Source: Chenopodium formosanum (Eukaryota > Streptophyta > Magnoliopsida > Caryophyllales > Amaranthaceae). Taken from it: a DNA stretch of 64,000 bases. A program made the position numbers and the translations under genes. The notes below the pieces were generated by a model. It was not told the DNA's origin. It ran no database searches and was given only the letters and a program-made list of their open reading frames with translations. The stretch is taken from assembly GCA_024500155.1 (NCBI GenBank), contig CM044857.1, forward strand, positions 498,501 through 562,500, in the 5' to 3' direction. Every line of letters starts with the position of its first letter. Position 1 is the stretch's first letter. Below, in pieces: positions 49,394 through 60,735 of this stretch.

Positions 49394-51111
49394 TCAGCCT
49401 AATCTAAATGATTGGACAGCCTGCAAAGAAGACAAAAGCCGAAAGATTTAGCAAATAAGACAGTTTGTTTAGAGTAGCAATAGCTGAATTAAGGTTGATG
49501 GGGTTCATTAGTATTTTATTTGACATACCTTTTCGATCTTGGATCCAAATTTATCAGATTCTTCTTCCAGAAACTGCAATGCATGCAAAAATATACTGAT
49601 AACTTTAGCTTCTTAGTAATTTAATTAGCATCAGTTGCCTGCAATTTTTTTCAGATGAACAAATCTAAGCAAAGTTTTTACCTGTCCAGTAACTGTGTAC
49701 AGCCTGTTATACCAGCCATTGTTCGCCATACCTATTGCAGAGTAGATGTGCCGGCGACTTTCTCCAGGATTTTGGAGCGTGTACTCAATATAATAAAGTC
49801 CTGGCCGGTTCAAAAGGACAATAGGTTTTAAATGTTACAATTTTACTGCATATACAAATGTACTTAGCTTATTTGTGAAAAACTCGAGTATGTAGTCCTT
49901 ATCTATACTGGTTGGTCCTCGTTTAAACTGATTTTTCTTGAACATATTTTTTACGATGAAATTAACAGAGCCCTATTCTAGTTTACACCAATAAATAAGG
50001 GAAAAAAACAAACTAGTTACCGCGTTTAGCTTTACAATCTATGAGTTTTGCTGCGATCCCAGGAGGCCTCTTCCAACTTCTGTCCAATCCATTAACCTGA
50101 TCATTTGTGGAAACTTCAGATATACCATTAATTTTAGCATATGAATGACAATGGAATATGTTCAAGTGGTGAGTTGTCGGCGGTTACCAGACTTTCTGCA
50201 AAAGCATCAACATTGCCAAAAGACTCCAATTTTGTGAAATCGGGCCCAATTCCAGTGATCACCACACTGACTGCAGAAGTAGTTCATCAGGGAGATTAGA
50301 TATATGCTCACATTTGTGTACTTATTTGACGAAATAGTTTCGCAGAATGATATGCTAGTATGCTACCATTTGAAGTAGAAGCCTCTTCAGGATAAAATGC
50401 TGTAATGGATTTGATTCCATCCGTCTCCCCAGCTCCAACTTGCCATTCTGAATGGTAAATCAAACACTTTTCAATAAAACTGTGTATTTGTGATCAAGTT
50501 TATGATGTTCAACGCGCTTAAACTGTGCTGTTGAATGACAGTATTTACCTTGAGGGATAGAAATCTTGTACTTGTTAACATCGTCAGAGTAGATGCGAAA
50601 GTCTGCAGGAACATCTGAAATAACATCCAATGGCAAATACATAGAAGTATCAATAGATTTATGAATGTTATTGAAATATTATCAGACATAAAAGGGTTGT
50701 GTTATTTTCCTCACCATCAAGTGCTAGAGCAGGTGAAGAAACAGCAGCAGTGTCAACTTGAAAAATTGCAGAGAAAGCCATCTGAAGTATTACTTCTCTT
50801 CTTCTGGTGCTGCTACTGTCAGTTTCATGTTCTGTCACTGCGGTTTGTCGAGTATTTGGGTGAGAGCAGAAGACAACAGACTGCTTTCTAGTTATAAAGC
50901 TTAGCCTGCCTGTAAATATGCCATCAAATGACTTTGTTTATGATTGCAAATTTGGTAGTGTAATCAATAGAATGACAAAAAGGGATGTATGTTTAGGACC
51001 TGATGTTCGAATACGAGCAGCGAGGGGCAAGGAAGGAGAGGGAGTGCGCAGCCGGAGCAACGAAGCAGTGGCTGTGCTCCCTGTGGCTGTTGGAGCAGCT
51101 GCCATCATCAT
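49394..51111 (-). CDS. Chloroplast PsbP-domain protein (PPD family)
   Basis: Nine exons on the minus strand: 51111-51000, 50909-50715, 50614-50549, 50447-50367, 50270-50188, 50096-50021, 49800-49682, 49573-49529 and 49420-49394. They total 804 nt, every junction has GT-AG and matching phase, and 267 residues are predicted, normal for PPD proteins. A Ser/Thr/Ala-rich transit peptide (TATGSTATASLLRLRTPSPS) is followed by a twin-arginine-type lumen signal (STRRREVILQMAFSAIF ending PALALD), then the PsbP fold from DVPADFRIYSDDVNKYKI to GWYNRLYTVTGQ and AVQSFRLG. PsbP relatives act in the thylakoid lumen, in assembly or upkeep of photosystems. Which PPD it is could not be settled. The start is the first of three ATG codons in a row. 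Confidence 0.92.
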
Positions 51112-51351
51112 CCTGACTAATTAAGTAATTCTCTTAGGCAGCCTCTTTTGTGTAGGATATCATATTTCTTGGTTGGTCCATCATATGCCCATTTGCTGAT
51201 TTGCGCTTTGTGGTGAGCATCAAAATGTGGCCCACTTTCAAAGTAGTCTTTAATTTTTAGGAAGATAATACAAGTGATTGACTCAATTTTCTCCTCAGAT
51301 TAACTAAATAAGTGTTTTTTAGCAAAATAAGATGATGATAATAAAAAGCCT

Positions 51352-51644
51352 TAGGCCCTGTTCTTTTAAGCTTCTGGGTAGAGCATAGCAGATTTTAGGA
51401 TAGCAGCCGACTAGAGCAGAGCAGATTTCGGCATTATTATTATTGTTATTATTATTATTATTATTGTTATTAATGTTGTTGTTATCTCAAAAACAAAAGC
51501 CATACAACCTACAATAAATTAGTGGGAAGCCGAGATACAATCTGGGCCCCCACTCCTCTAGCTATTGCAAATCCTACCCTAGTGAAGATATGAGCTGCAG
51601 CACGAGCCCCAATGTCTTGCGTCGTCGAGAACCTTTGAATCCGC

Positions 51645-51699
<55 letters not shown>

Positions 51700-51835
51700 T
51701 GCATATACCATTGATTCAGGTGAGTGCAAACATAAATAAATGTGTACCATATTTAACATATGTTAATAGTAGAAAGATAAAAGAAAATAGTTTAACATCT
51801 TCAAATTATTACAACCGCATATCAAAATACGAACA
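51352..51835 (-). mobile_element. Second copy of the CTGCT-repeat terminal element
   Basis: Begins GGCCCTGTTCTTTTAAGCTT, then CTGGGTAGAGCATAGCAG and AGAGCAGAGCAGATTT, i.e. the reverse complement of 41620-41706. On the far side of an ATT run, CATTGATTCAGG and AACATATGTTAA match 41465-41520. A block of about 150 bp at 51488-51640 is absent from the other copy. The opposite terminus was not located. Confidence 0.65.
51643..51700. repeat. (ATT)n microsatellite
   Basis: About 19 ATT units inside the element; same relative place as 41530-41593. Confidence 0.95.
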
Positions 51836-52481
51836 TAATTAGATAAGAGTTTAACATCGTGGTGAATTAACCATCTACTTCCATATGATCGTCATTTTCA
51901 TCATCTTCATTGTTACCGTCTTCATTGTCCCTTTGATCTTCGTTGTTATCACATATTCACATATTTTAAAGCACACAATTTTTTTGCATCTTTTTTATTC
52001 TTTTTATATCATTGGTTATTATTATTAAATAAAATTATGTATTTAGTATTATTATTAAATATTAAGTATTTCTTTTCAAAAAAAAAATATTAAGTAATAC
52101 TATTCCCTAAAAAAAATATTAACTGTTTGTTATTATTATTCTCGGTAAATAGTAGAAATTTTTATTATTTTTATTTCAAAAAAAAAATTTGGTATTAATT
52201 GTAATTATTATTAGGATTTTTTGACTTTTACCACCAAAAAAAATCAAAAAAATGTTTTTTACCACCAAAACTTCTAAAACTTTTATTTTACCACCAAATA
52301 AAAAATTAAAAGTTGTTTTTTACCACCTGCCGTCAAAAATCTAACGGAATTTTTTTAATTCTTCGATTTTCGTGTCAAACACATGCTCTTTAGAAGTTTA
52401 GGGGGGCACTTTAACTAGCTTAAGTATTGCATTACACGTCTTTTTTCGTTCTAACCTACTTGAATTGGGACAGGATTTTTG
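51836..52481. other. AT-rich spacer with TTTTACCACCAAA repeats
   Basis: No gene. The words TTTTACCACCAAAA / TTTACCACC recur four times at 52214-52328 with about 35-45 bp spacing. Confidence 0.7.
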
Positions 52482-52978
52482 TGTTATATTATGATAAGAT
52501 TCCCTTGAAATTTTTAGATTTTAATAATTAAATTCTAAAATAAGTTTAGAATTCATTATGGACTTATCTAGCTTTATATATTTTGTAGATTCCATCATTA
52601 GTTTAGGGTTACTTCCATAATATTAATTGGAACAATTTGATGTCTTGAGTATTTTTTTTAATTCTCAAATTAAAGGATGGATTATTTGATTTGCTTTAGG
52701 TCTAAGTTAAATTTCCATAATTAAGCTTCTATCTCATATCCTCTTTCAAACCTTTGTTTAGTATGCATGTTTCCTTATTGAGATATTATCGTATATTCGG
52801 AAGATTTGATAGAATATTTTCATATATTTATCTTCTATATTTATGGTAATTCCTAAGATCCTACGATATCTTTGGATACGAGGACTAGGACTTTGTAACT
52901 CTATATGTTCCCAATTATAATCAATGAGAAAGTAAGCTATTCTACTCTAATTATTTTCTGATTCTCTCTAATTTATCA
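52482..52978 (+). repeat. 5' LTR of the copia element
   Basis: TGTTATATTATGATAAG...TCTAATTTATCA. The right end is fixed by the adjacent primer site; the left end is the best TG upstream and is less certain because no second LTR is available to compare. Confidence 0.7.
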
Positions 52979-52991
52979 TGGTATCAAGAGC
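52979..52991 (+). promoter_or_regulatory. Primer-binding site of the copia element
   Basis: TGGTATCAAGAGC, a variant of the TGGTATCAGAGC site complementary to initiator methionine tRNA. Confidence 0.92.
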
Positions 52992-53027
52992 GGTTTGTTT
53001 TAAAATCAATTTCTCTTTTAATCAACA

Positions 53028-56000
53028 ATGGCTGGTGATGATGTTCCACCACCACCACCACTGAATAAAATCGAGCCAAATTCACCATATTATCTTGGCC
53101 CTCAAGATCGTCCCGGCGATTACATTACCCCCACTCGGCTTAAAGGAGACAACTATGATGAATGGGCGGCGGATATACAGATTGCCTTGGAAGCTAGGAG
53201 AAAATTTGAGTTCCTTGATGGAACTATCACTTAACCGCAGCCCCCCTGTACTAAGTCCAATTGGACTGCTCTCAATGCAATGCTGATTTCTTGGGTGTCT
53301 AACACCATAGATCCAGAGGTTAAGTCCTCTATTTCAAAATTCAGAGAAATTAAACCATTTTGGGATCATCTAAAGAAGCGCTACGCTCAAACCAATGGGC
53401 CTCGTATCCAGCAGCTACGTTCATCTCTTGCCAAGTGCGAGCAGACCAAGTCGATGCCAGTCTCTGTTTACTTCGGCAAATTACACGCATTTTGGCAGGA
53501 ACTTGATCACCACGAGCCTTTAATTTCTTGTGCGTGCTGTTCTTCCTGTACAGCAGGGCGTCTTCATGAACAAAGAAGAGAACAATCTCGTCTCCATGAT
53601 TTTTTAATGGGATTGTACTCTGATTTTTATTCATCTCTTCGAACTAACATTTTGTCGCAGGATCCCTTGCCTAGCCTTGATAGGGCATATCAGCTTGTGG
53701 TGCAGGACGAGCGTGTTCGTTCAGCTCGAAAGGAAGCCGAGCCTGCTCCCACAGAGGCTCTTGGTTTCGCTGTCAAAGCCAGCACAGGCAGTGGTCGTGG
53801 CACCTCTGATCGCACGTGTTCTCATTGCAAGAAGCTGGGGCACGATGTGTCTAGTTGTTGGTTCAAGTCTCCGTGTCCTCACTGCAACAAAAAGGGTCAT
53901 GACCCTCGCAATTTCTATGAGGTTACGGGCTATCCTCCGGGTTGGAGTCCTAGGCCACAAGACAAAAGTGCAGGCCAAGGGAGAGGAGGGCCGAGAGCAA
54001 ACGCTGCCACAGCAGGGGGTGAGACTACTTCCTTAGGTTCGGCCTTCACAACGGAGGAATGGAAGGCTCTTTCAGGTTTTATTGGTGACACAAATATTCC
54101 GGAAAATCGCCTTCATGGTAAGTTTGATGATTCTTGTTGGATTATTGATACCAGAGCGACTCATCACGTTACTGGAAATCAATCTTGGTTATTTAACACT
54201 CGTTATATTGAATGTCCCGTTGGTTTGCCGAATGGTGGAAGCGCGCTTGCTACTTTGGAAGGATCGATCAAATTATCCGATCAAATTACTATCACTGGAT
54301 TTCTTTTTGTGCCTCATCTTAATTGCAATTTAATTTCTGTTACTCAACTCAGTGATTAATTAAATGTCGTTGTCCAATTTAATTCTTATATGTGTGCTAT
54401 ACAGGACCGACTGAAGCAGCTGATTGGAACGGGAATTAGGCGACATGGACTATATTATTTCTTTGGAAAACCGGATATGGTACAGCGTGTGTCTGTGGTT
54501 GAAGCAACGTCAGATTTGGAGCTTTGGCATAGAAGAATGGGGCATCCTTCGGAGAAAGTAGTTAAGTTACTTCCGCACATTAGCAATAATAAAAGTAGTT
54601 TACATAAAGGTTGTGAAGTATGTTTTCGTGCTAAGCATCCTAGAGACACATTCCCTTTGAGTGACAATAAGACATCTAGAATTTTTGAAAAAATACATTG
54701 TGATTTATGGGGTCCATATCGACATGTTTCGTCGTGTGGGGCTCGTTATTTTTTAACCATTGTTGATGATTATTCAAGAGCTGTTTGGATTTATTTATTG
54801 ATTGATAAAACCGAAGTTTTTTAGATGTTTATGGCTTTTGTTGCTATGGTTGAACGGCAATTTAATCAAACAATTAAAATTGTTCAAAGTGATAATGGAA
54901 CCGAATTTAATTGTTTAATTGATCTTTTCACTGCTACTGGCATTTTCTTCTAAACCTCTTGTGTGGGAACCCCTCAACAAAATGGGAAAGTAGAACAAAA
55001 ACACAAACATATTCTTAATGTTGGAAGAGCCTTGAGATTCCAAACTAACTTGCCTATTTATTTTTGGGGTGAATGTGTTTTGGCTTCTGCTCACTTAATA
55101 AACCGAACTCCAACACCCCTTCTACAAAACAAAACCCCATTCGAAATACTTTTTAATAAACCCCCCACTTTTGATGCTATTCGTACTTTTGGATGCTTTT
55201 GTTTTGCTCATAATCAAAAGACTAAAGGGGATAAGTTTGCTAGTAGGAGTCACAAGTGTGTGTTTTTGGGGTATCCGTTTGGGAAAAAGGGGTGGAGGTT
55301 GTATGATCTAGACATAAAAGAATTTTTTGTGTCTCGAGATGTTAAATTTGTGGAAGAAATATTTCCTTTTGCTTCTCCGGATGATGTCAATATTGATTTG
55401 GGAGTGCATGATGTGTCGGATGATGTACATTTGGATTTTGCTGAGTATGATATTAGTGATGCATATGATGATCTTGAGGTTAATAATAGGGAGGTACCCA
55501 CGACAGGGGGGGCCATTGAAGATCCCAGCCAACTGTCGCAGGTACCCCGATACACCAGCAGCATTCCAGCTCTGAATTGCCCACTGGAACTGCTGCGGGT
55601 GATGGCCTGGGCTCGGCCTCGCCCCTTTCCAGCTCTGCCCAGTCCGCTGGAAATGCTGCGGGGGATGGGTGTGGGCTGACTCCGCATCACAGCAGCAGCA
55701 CAGGTACTCGGCAGCAGCAACACAGTGACACCACACGCACCACTTCATCCGTACAAGAGGCTCCTATGGGCCGCGGCTTTCGGGATAAAATCCCGTCTGT
55801 TTTGCTTCGTGATTATGTTACTCACTCGGTTTTTGCCAATAGTCCATCTCCGCCTTCCAATCAGTCTTCAGGTACTCCATATCCTTTAGCACATTATATA
55901 CATTGTGACAATTTTTCTATGAGTTATCGGTAGTTTATTTCAGCAGTTGTTCAAACCAAAGATCCAACAAGTTTCAAAGAAGCTATGCAATCTGAAGGAT

Positions 56001-56897
56001 GGCGTAAGTCCATGAATGAAGAAATACAGGCATTAGAGGACAATGGCACGTGGACTTTGGAGCCTCTTCCTCTGGGTAAAAAGGCTCTCGGCAATCAATG
56101 GGTCTATAAGACCAAGTTTCTTTCAAATGGAGAGGTTGAACGCCTCAAATCCCGTTTGGTGGTCTTTGGGAATCATCAGAGAGCAGGTGTAGATTATGAT
56201 GAGACATTTGCTCTAGTAGCTAAAATGACAACGGTTCACACTGTTCTTGCCATTGCGGCTGCAAAGAATTTGGAAATTCACCAAATGGATGTTCACAATG
56301 CTTTTCTTCATGGTGACTTAAATGTGGAAGTCTACGTGAAGCTCCCACCTGGTTTTCAGAGTTCGGATCCCTCTTTGGTTTGTAGATTGAGGAAGTCTCT
56401 TTATGGTTTGAAGCAAGCACCTAGTTGTTAGTTTGCTAAACTTACCACGACCTTAAAACAGTATGGTTTCACACAATCTTACTCTGATTATTCCTTATTC
56501 ACTAAAACTACTCGTGATACTCAAATTATAGTTTTAGTGTATGTTGATGATTTGATTATTTCTGGTAACGATTCCGCTGCATTGACTGTTTTTAAGGCCT
56601 ATTTGTGTGAATGTTTTAAGATGAAGGATCTAGGTCCTTTAAAATATTTTTTGGGGATTGAAGTGGCTCGTAGCTCTGCAGGTTTATTCTTATGTCAGCG
56701 TAAATATACTCTGGATATTATTTCTGAGACAGGTTTATTAGGCTTAAAGCCTAGTGGTTTTCCCATGGAGAAAAACCACAAATTGGGTTTGGCTACAGGC
56801 GATTTTCTTTCTGATCCAGAGTCCTATAATAGAATTGTTGGTTGTTTGATCAATCTTACTGTGACGTGCCCTGACTTGGCGTATTCGGTTCATATTC
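53028..56897 (+). pseudogene. Copia gag-pol polyprotein, multiple stops
   Basis: Starts MAGDDVPPPPPLNK. Gag (UBN2 type, WAADIQIALEARRKFEFLDG, LSQDPLPSLDRAYQLVVQDE) has a zinc knuckle CSHCKKLGHDVSSC. The protease site reads DTRATHH where active enzymes have DTGATHH. Pre-integrase (LELWHRRMGHPS) and integrase (CDLWGPYRHVSS, VDDYSRAVWIYL, GTPQQNGKVEQKHKHILN) follow. RT has WVYKTKFLSNGEVERLKSRL, MDVHNAFLHGDL, LYGLKQAP and the active YVDD. In-frame stops are at 53232, 54357, 54822, 54951, 55931 and 56429, each one C-to-T or G-to-A step from the expected Gln or Trp codon. There is a frame change near 55575, beside a short imperfect duplication. Inactive. Confidence 0.92.
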
Positions 56898-57406
56898 TGT
56901 TTTGGGTGTTTTTGTCCCTTGGGAGAGTTACAGCTCGAAGATTGGTCCTGAAGGCTTCTGTACCTGCAAAAACAACGGAGACACCGGTTGGGGTGGTGCT
57001 CCGCCTCCAACGCTCAAGTTAGTAACTTGAAGGAGAGTAATAAATGCGGAATTTAAGGTGGGGATCTGCTTGGATTCCAAGCTCAGGTGCTCTCTGATGA
57101 GAGAGAAAGTAGGATGTAATAAATGTTGGGTAATTTTCTGAATGTCCCCCATTTTGGGGGAATATCTCCCTATTTATAGGGTCCTTGGGAAAGGTGCCCT
57201 ATCCTAGGTTATTTAACCTAGGAATGATGGGCTGCGCCGCCAAAAGGCGAATTTCTCGGGAATTGGGCCTTGAAGGCCGCAATTCCTAAAAGGGTATCTG
57301 GAGTGGCCACGTGTCAACTGGGGGTTGGTCTAGGATGACATGACACCTTGTGACACGTGGCGTTTCCTCATTGGTCCACATGTCTAGGGTAAAAAATCCC
57401 CAAACA
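56898..57406 (-). repeat. 3' LTR of Tat2
   Basis: On the minus strand it begins TGTTTGGGGATTTTTTACCC and ends CACCCAAAACA. TATA box CCTATAAATA at 57171-57180. ACGTGG/CACGTG cores lie upstream. The copia frame stops exactly at the left boundary, which supports the junction. The left flank TATTC should recur at the other side. Confidence 0.85.
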
Positions 57407-57417
57407 TTTGCCCCTCA
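57407..57417 (-). promoter_or_regulatory. Polypurine tract of Tat2
   Basis: Minus-strand TGAGGGGCAAA immediately before the LTR, identical to the core in Tat1. Confidence 0.75.
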
Positions 57418-57423
57418 CGGGTG

Positions 57424-57533
57424 CCACGTGGCAGGCCACGTGGGACCTGTGACACGCGTCACCCAACGAAGGGTGAACAGTAAAAACGGAGGTTTTTGAC
57501 GGCCATGACGCCGTTTCACCCCCTATAAATAGG
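57424..57533 (+). promoter_or_regulatory. Promoter of the Tat2 antisense gene: two G-boxes and TATA
   Basis: Palindromic CCACGTGG occurs at 57424-57431 and 57436-57443, 12 bp apart, about 80-100 bp upstream of TATAAATAGG at 57524-57533. A CT-rich then GAGAGA-rich leader follows. This lies inside the element, between the polypurine tract and the antisense gene, and points away from the LTR. G-boxes are bound by bZIP and bHLH factors. Confidence 0.7.
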
Positions 57534-57997
57534 GTTTTACCCCCCCTCCTCTCTCCTCTTTACTTTCATCATTTGACTTTTTAGAGAGAGAAAAGAGAGT
57601 TTTTAGAGAGAGGTGCTCTGATCCCGGTTGCGTTCAAGCAAGTTCCAGATTTCCGTGTGCTCTTTCGAAGTCACCCGGTCACCGGTTGCTTTCCAGATTT
57701 TCTTTTCAGAACTCAAAGTAAGGTAACCATCCGTTTCCTTTCTTTAAGTTTTCCACTTTTCTTTTTCTTTTTTCTTTTCTTGAGCTTGTATACATCGAAT
57801 TCCGGCTGTATACATCAATTTTCAAAAACTTAAACATAAATAAGATGAACTCTCCATTTGCACACACGGCACTGCCTAGGACACTCAGCCGGTCACCGGG
57901 ATCGGCTGAGTCTAGAACCGGGGGTGCCTTGTCTGGAGTTTCTGGAGTGCTTTGCTCATCTCCGGCTTCTTCCCTCTCTGTGTCTGTGCAGGACACA

Positions 57998-59286
57998 ATG
58001 GCAAGAAAAAAACAGACGGCTACCAAGCCTAGGAGGCGGCACACTAGGGAAGTGCCCGCAAGTGAGGTAATTAGAGAGGAGGACTACGAGGCGGCTGAGC
58101 AAAGCACCTCAGCTGAGGGCACCCCATCCACCTCCAGCAGCAGCAGCAACTCTGGGGGAGACGGTGAGGATGCCGCCTCCTCCCCAGAGCAGAATAACTC
58201 AGCTGAGGAAGCAGCTGAGGAACAAGAGGGATCCGGTGAGGAAGAAGAGGATCTTGCCGAGGCTTATCTCCAGACGGTAAAGAAAAACGTAAACCCGGAT
58301 CCCACCAAAACCCGGATGAAGCCTGGGGACATAGCTCTCCTCGAAAGTGGCTTCGAGGCATTCAAAGAGCAGCACCCGTTTGGGGAGGATTGGGACATCA
58401 TTGTCCCTCCGGCTAATGCTGTTCTGGCCTGGGGGGATGACATCGAAAATGCAGACAACTACTTTGTCTGCTACGAGGCGGTAATTGAAGCCGGCCTTCG
58501 CTTTCCCCTCCACCGCGGCATCCGGAAAATTTTGAAGGGATATGACCTGGGAGTGTGGCAGCTGACGCCTAACTCTTGGGTCAATATCCTAATTTATATT
58601 GCCGCCTGCGAGCTCCAGGACATAGAGCCAAGCTTTACCGCCTTCGCCCATATGCACTATCTCAAAAGTGCCCCAGGCGGATTTGGAGCGTGGTACACCA
58701 TTTCCACGCTCCCGGAATATCTGATGTCCTTGGACAAAGTGTCCAAGTGGGGTGGCTGGAAGGATAAATGGTACTTGGTCTCTTCTCCAAGTTTAAGGAT
58801 GAATAGGATCCTCCGGCGCTACAATAAGGAGCCGGCATTGATAGGCCAAAAGGCAGTTCGCCCGGCTCTTACTTCCAATGCCCGGGAGCAGATCATAGAA
58901 CCGGAGTTCTTCAAGACAACCACTGAGCCCTTGGGGGATGGGTCTCAGATAGTGGTTCCCAAAAATTGGATCCCCCATCCGGATTTCTTTAAGGACGAGA
59001 GATTCTTGTCCGCCTGCGGGCTGAGCACAATGTTTCCCAAGGGTAGCTAATCTCACTCACCCGGCTTTTCTTCCGTCTGCTATTTATTTTTAATGCTTTT
59101 GAACTTGTCTCAGTTCTAACACTTGATGTTTCATTGTGCAGAGGAAGCTAGGAGGATGGTCGACCCGGCTAAGACCCCTCAGAAATCTGCGGCTCTTCTC
59201 CGCAAAGAAAACATTTTGGCCAAGAAGGCCAATATTGAGGCCAAAGAGGTCAAGAAGGGAGGGGTAAGATATTCTCTCCTTACTTG

Positions 59287-59317
<31 letters not shown>

Positions 59318-60735
59318 GAGTTTCCTCTTATACCGGATGAGTGACATTTCTATTGTATTTGCAGACCTCATCCGGCATTCTTCCCCGGTCTGTAACCAAG
59401 GTCCTGAAAAGGCCTGGGGAAGACAACCTCCAGAAGCCGGCTCCTAAGTCCGGCAGGAAAACTACTTCAACGTCCTCTGGCTTTAATGCTAGAGGTTTTC
59501 CAACAACCGGGGGAAAAGGCCCCGAAGCAATGGCTACTCTGAGTGAAAACTCAGAGAAGTCGAAGAAAAAGCCGGATGCTCGTGAAGCATCGAAGGGTGG
59601 CGAGCCACCCAAGGCTGCAGGTGGTGCTGCAGCCGCTGGAGAGGAGCCGGCAAAGGAGGGCTCCAAAGGTAAGATAGAAATTCCTTGGCCGCTTGACTTT
59701 ATGCGCGTCAAGACTATGACTGACCCTTCCGGGGGTTCTGTGAGTAGCCGGCAAAGAATGAATGCCAAATATGCTGCCAGTCTCTCACCAAGTCCTTCTT
59801 ATGCTGCAGATGCTACTTCTGCCCCAGACCTGGCTGGGTTTGGAAAACGGATGGTGAGGACTCTCACCCAGTCGGAGAAGAACTCCATACCCAACCGCCA
59901 TGAGGTCAATTTCGACCACATCCTGGGGCAGCTGGCGGAGGTAAGTGGAGCCGGAACCTTGTCTCTTTCATTTCCTTCTATTTCAATTTCACTTTTATTG
60001 TTGAAAAATTGCTAAGTATTTGGTTTCCCGGATGACCTTACTCAGGTTATGGTCCGGGTGGATGGTCTCCGGTTGCCCTTCCGGAAGAAGCAAGAAGAGG
60101 TAACTGATGCCAAAAGAAGGGCTCAAGCTAATCTCAACTCTGCTGAATATGCCTATATAAACTTTGATGTTGAGATTAAAGCTCTTGAGTTGAAACAGGA
60201 GGAGCTGGTGAGGACCTTGACGACTGCCAATGACGAGGCCAACGCCAAGATCCAAGAACTGGAGGCGCAACTGAAAACCGCCGGCTCCGACCTCAAGGCG
60301 TTAGAGGGAGCCGATCAGGAGAACGTCTCCCTTAGAGCTGACAAGTCCCGGCTGACTGGGGAACTTGCCACTCTAAAGGGCAAGCATGCTGAAGAGCTCC
60401 AGGCGGAGCAGGCCCGGCTCATCAAAGAGAATGAGCGGGACAATGAGATCCGCCTGCGTTATGCATGGGGGCTTCTCTATCCTGAGGTAGACTTTGAAGT
60501 CTACAAACTGAGGTATAACTACGCCACTGAGGTGTATGATGCCAAGGTTCTTCAGGATCCTGCACCGGCTAGCTTCAAGGACTGGGCCTTGGAGAACAGG
60601 TTTGAGGTCTCCGACACAGAGGAGCTGGACCTGGATAAGATCATCAAAACAGTGAACAAGGAAAATCAGCCGGATGCGGTTGAGATTCCGGATGATGGTC
60701 CCTCTCAAGCCCAGCCGGACGAGCCAGCAGCGTAG
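57998..60735 (+). CDS. Tat2 antisense gene, Transposase_28-like protein with coiled coil
   Basis: Five coding exons: 57998-59042, 59142-59263, 59365-59668, 59810-59940 and 60046-60735; 2292 nt, 763 residues. All introns are GT-AG with phases 1, 0, 1, 0, as in Tat1. The intron at 59669-59809 is 141 nt and open, so it may sometimes be retained. An acceptor (TGTCTGTGCAG) at 57991 just before the ATG suggests a leader intron, with a donor near 57719-57723. The protein has a basic start (MARKKQTATKPRRRHTRE), an acidic Ser/Glu-rich stretch, the domain of plant 'putative gypsy type transposon' proteins at about residues 150-345 (AGLRFPLHRGIRKIL, WQLTPNSWVNI, VSKWGGWKDKWY, IVVPKNWIPHPDFF), and a C-terminal coiled coil (AKIQELEAQLKTAGSDLKAL). 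No catalytic motif was recognised. Function unknown. Confidence 0.82.

Larger units (their letters stand above)
52482..56897 (+). mobile_element. Ty1/copia retrotransposon truncated by the Tat2 insertion
   Basis: 5' LTR 52482-52978, primer-binding site 52979-52991, then gag, protease, integrase and RT in copia order. The element stops in mid-RT at 56897, where the Tat2 LTR begins. Its RNase H, 3' LTR and right flank must lie beyond the window if it was whole at the time of the insertion. Confidence 0.9.

Noticed and set aside
57706..58044. Minus-strand open frame that begins like a signal peptide
   Set aside because: It is the shadow of the leader and first exon of the antisense gene and lies opposite its splice acceptor.
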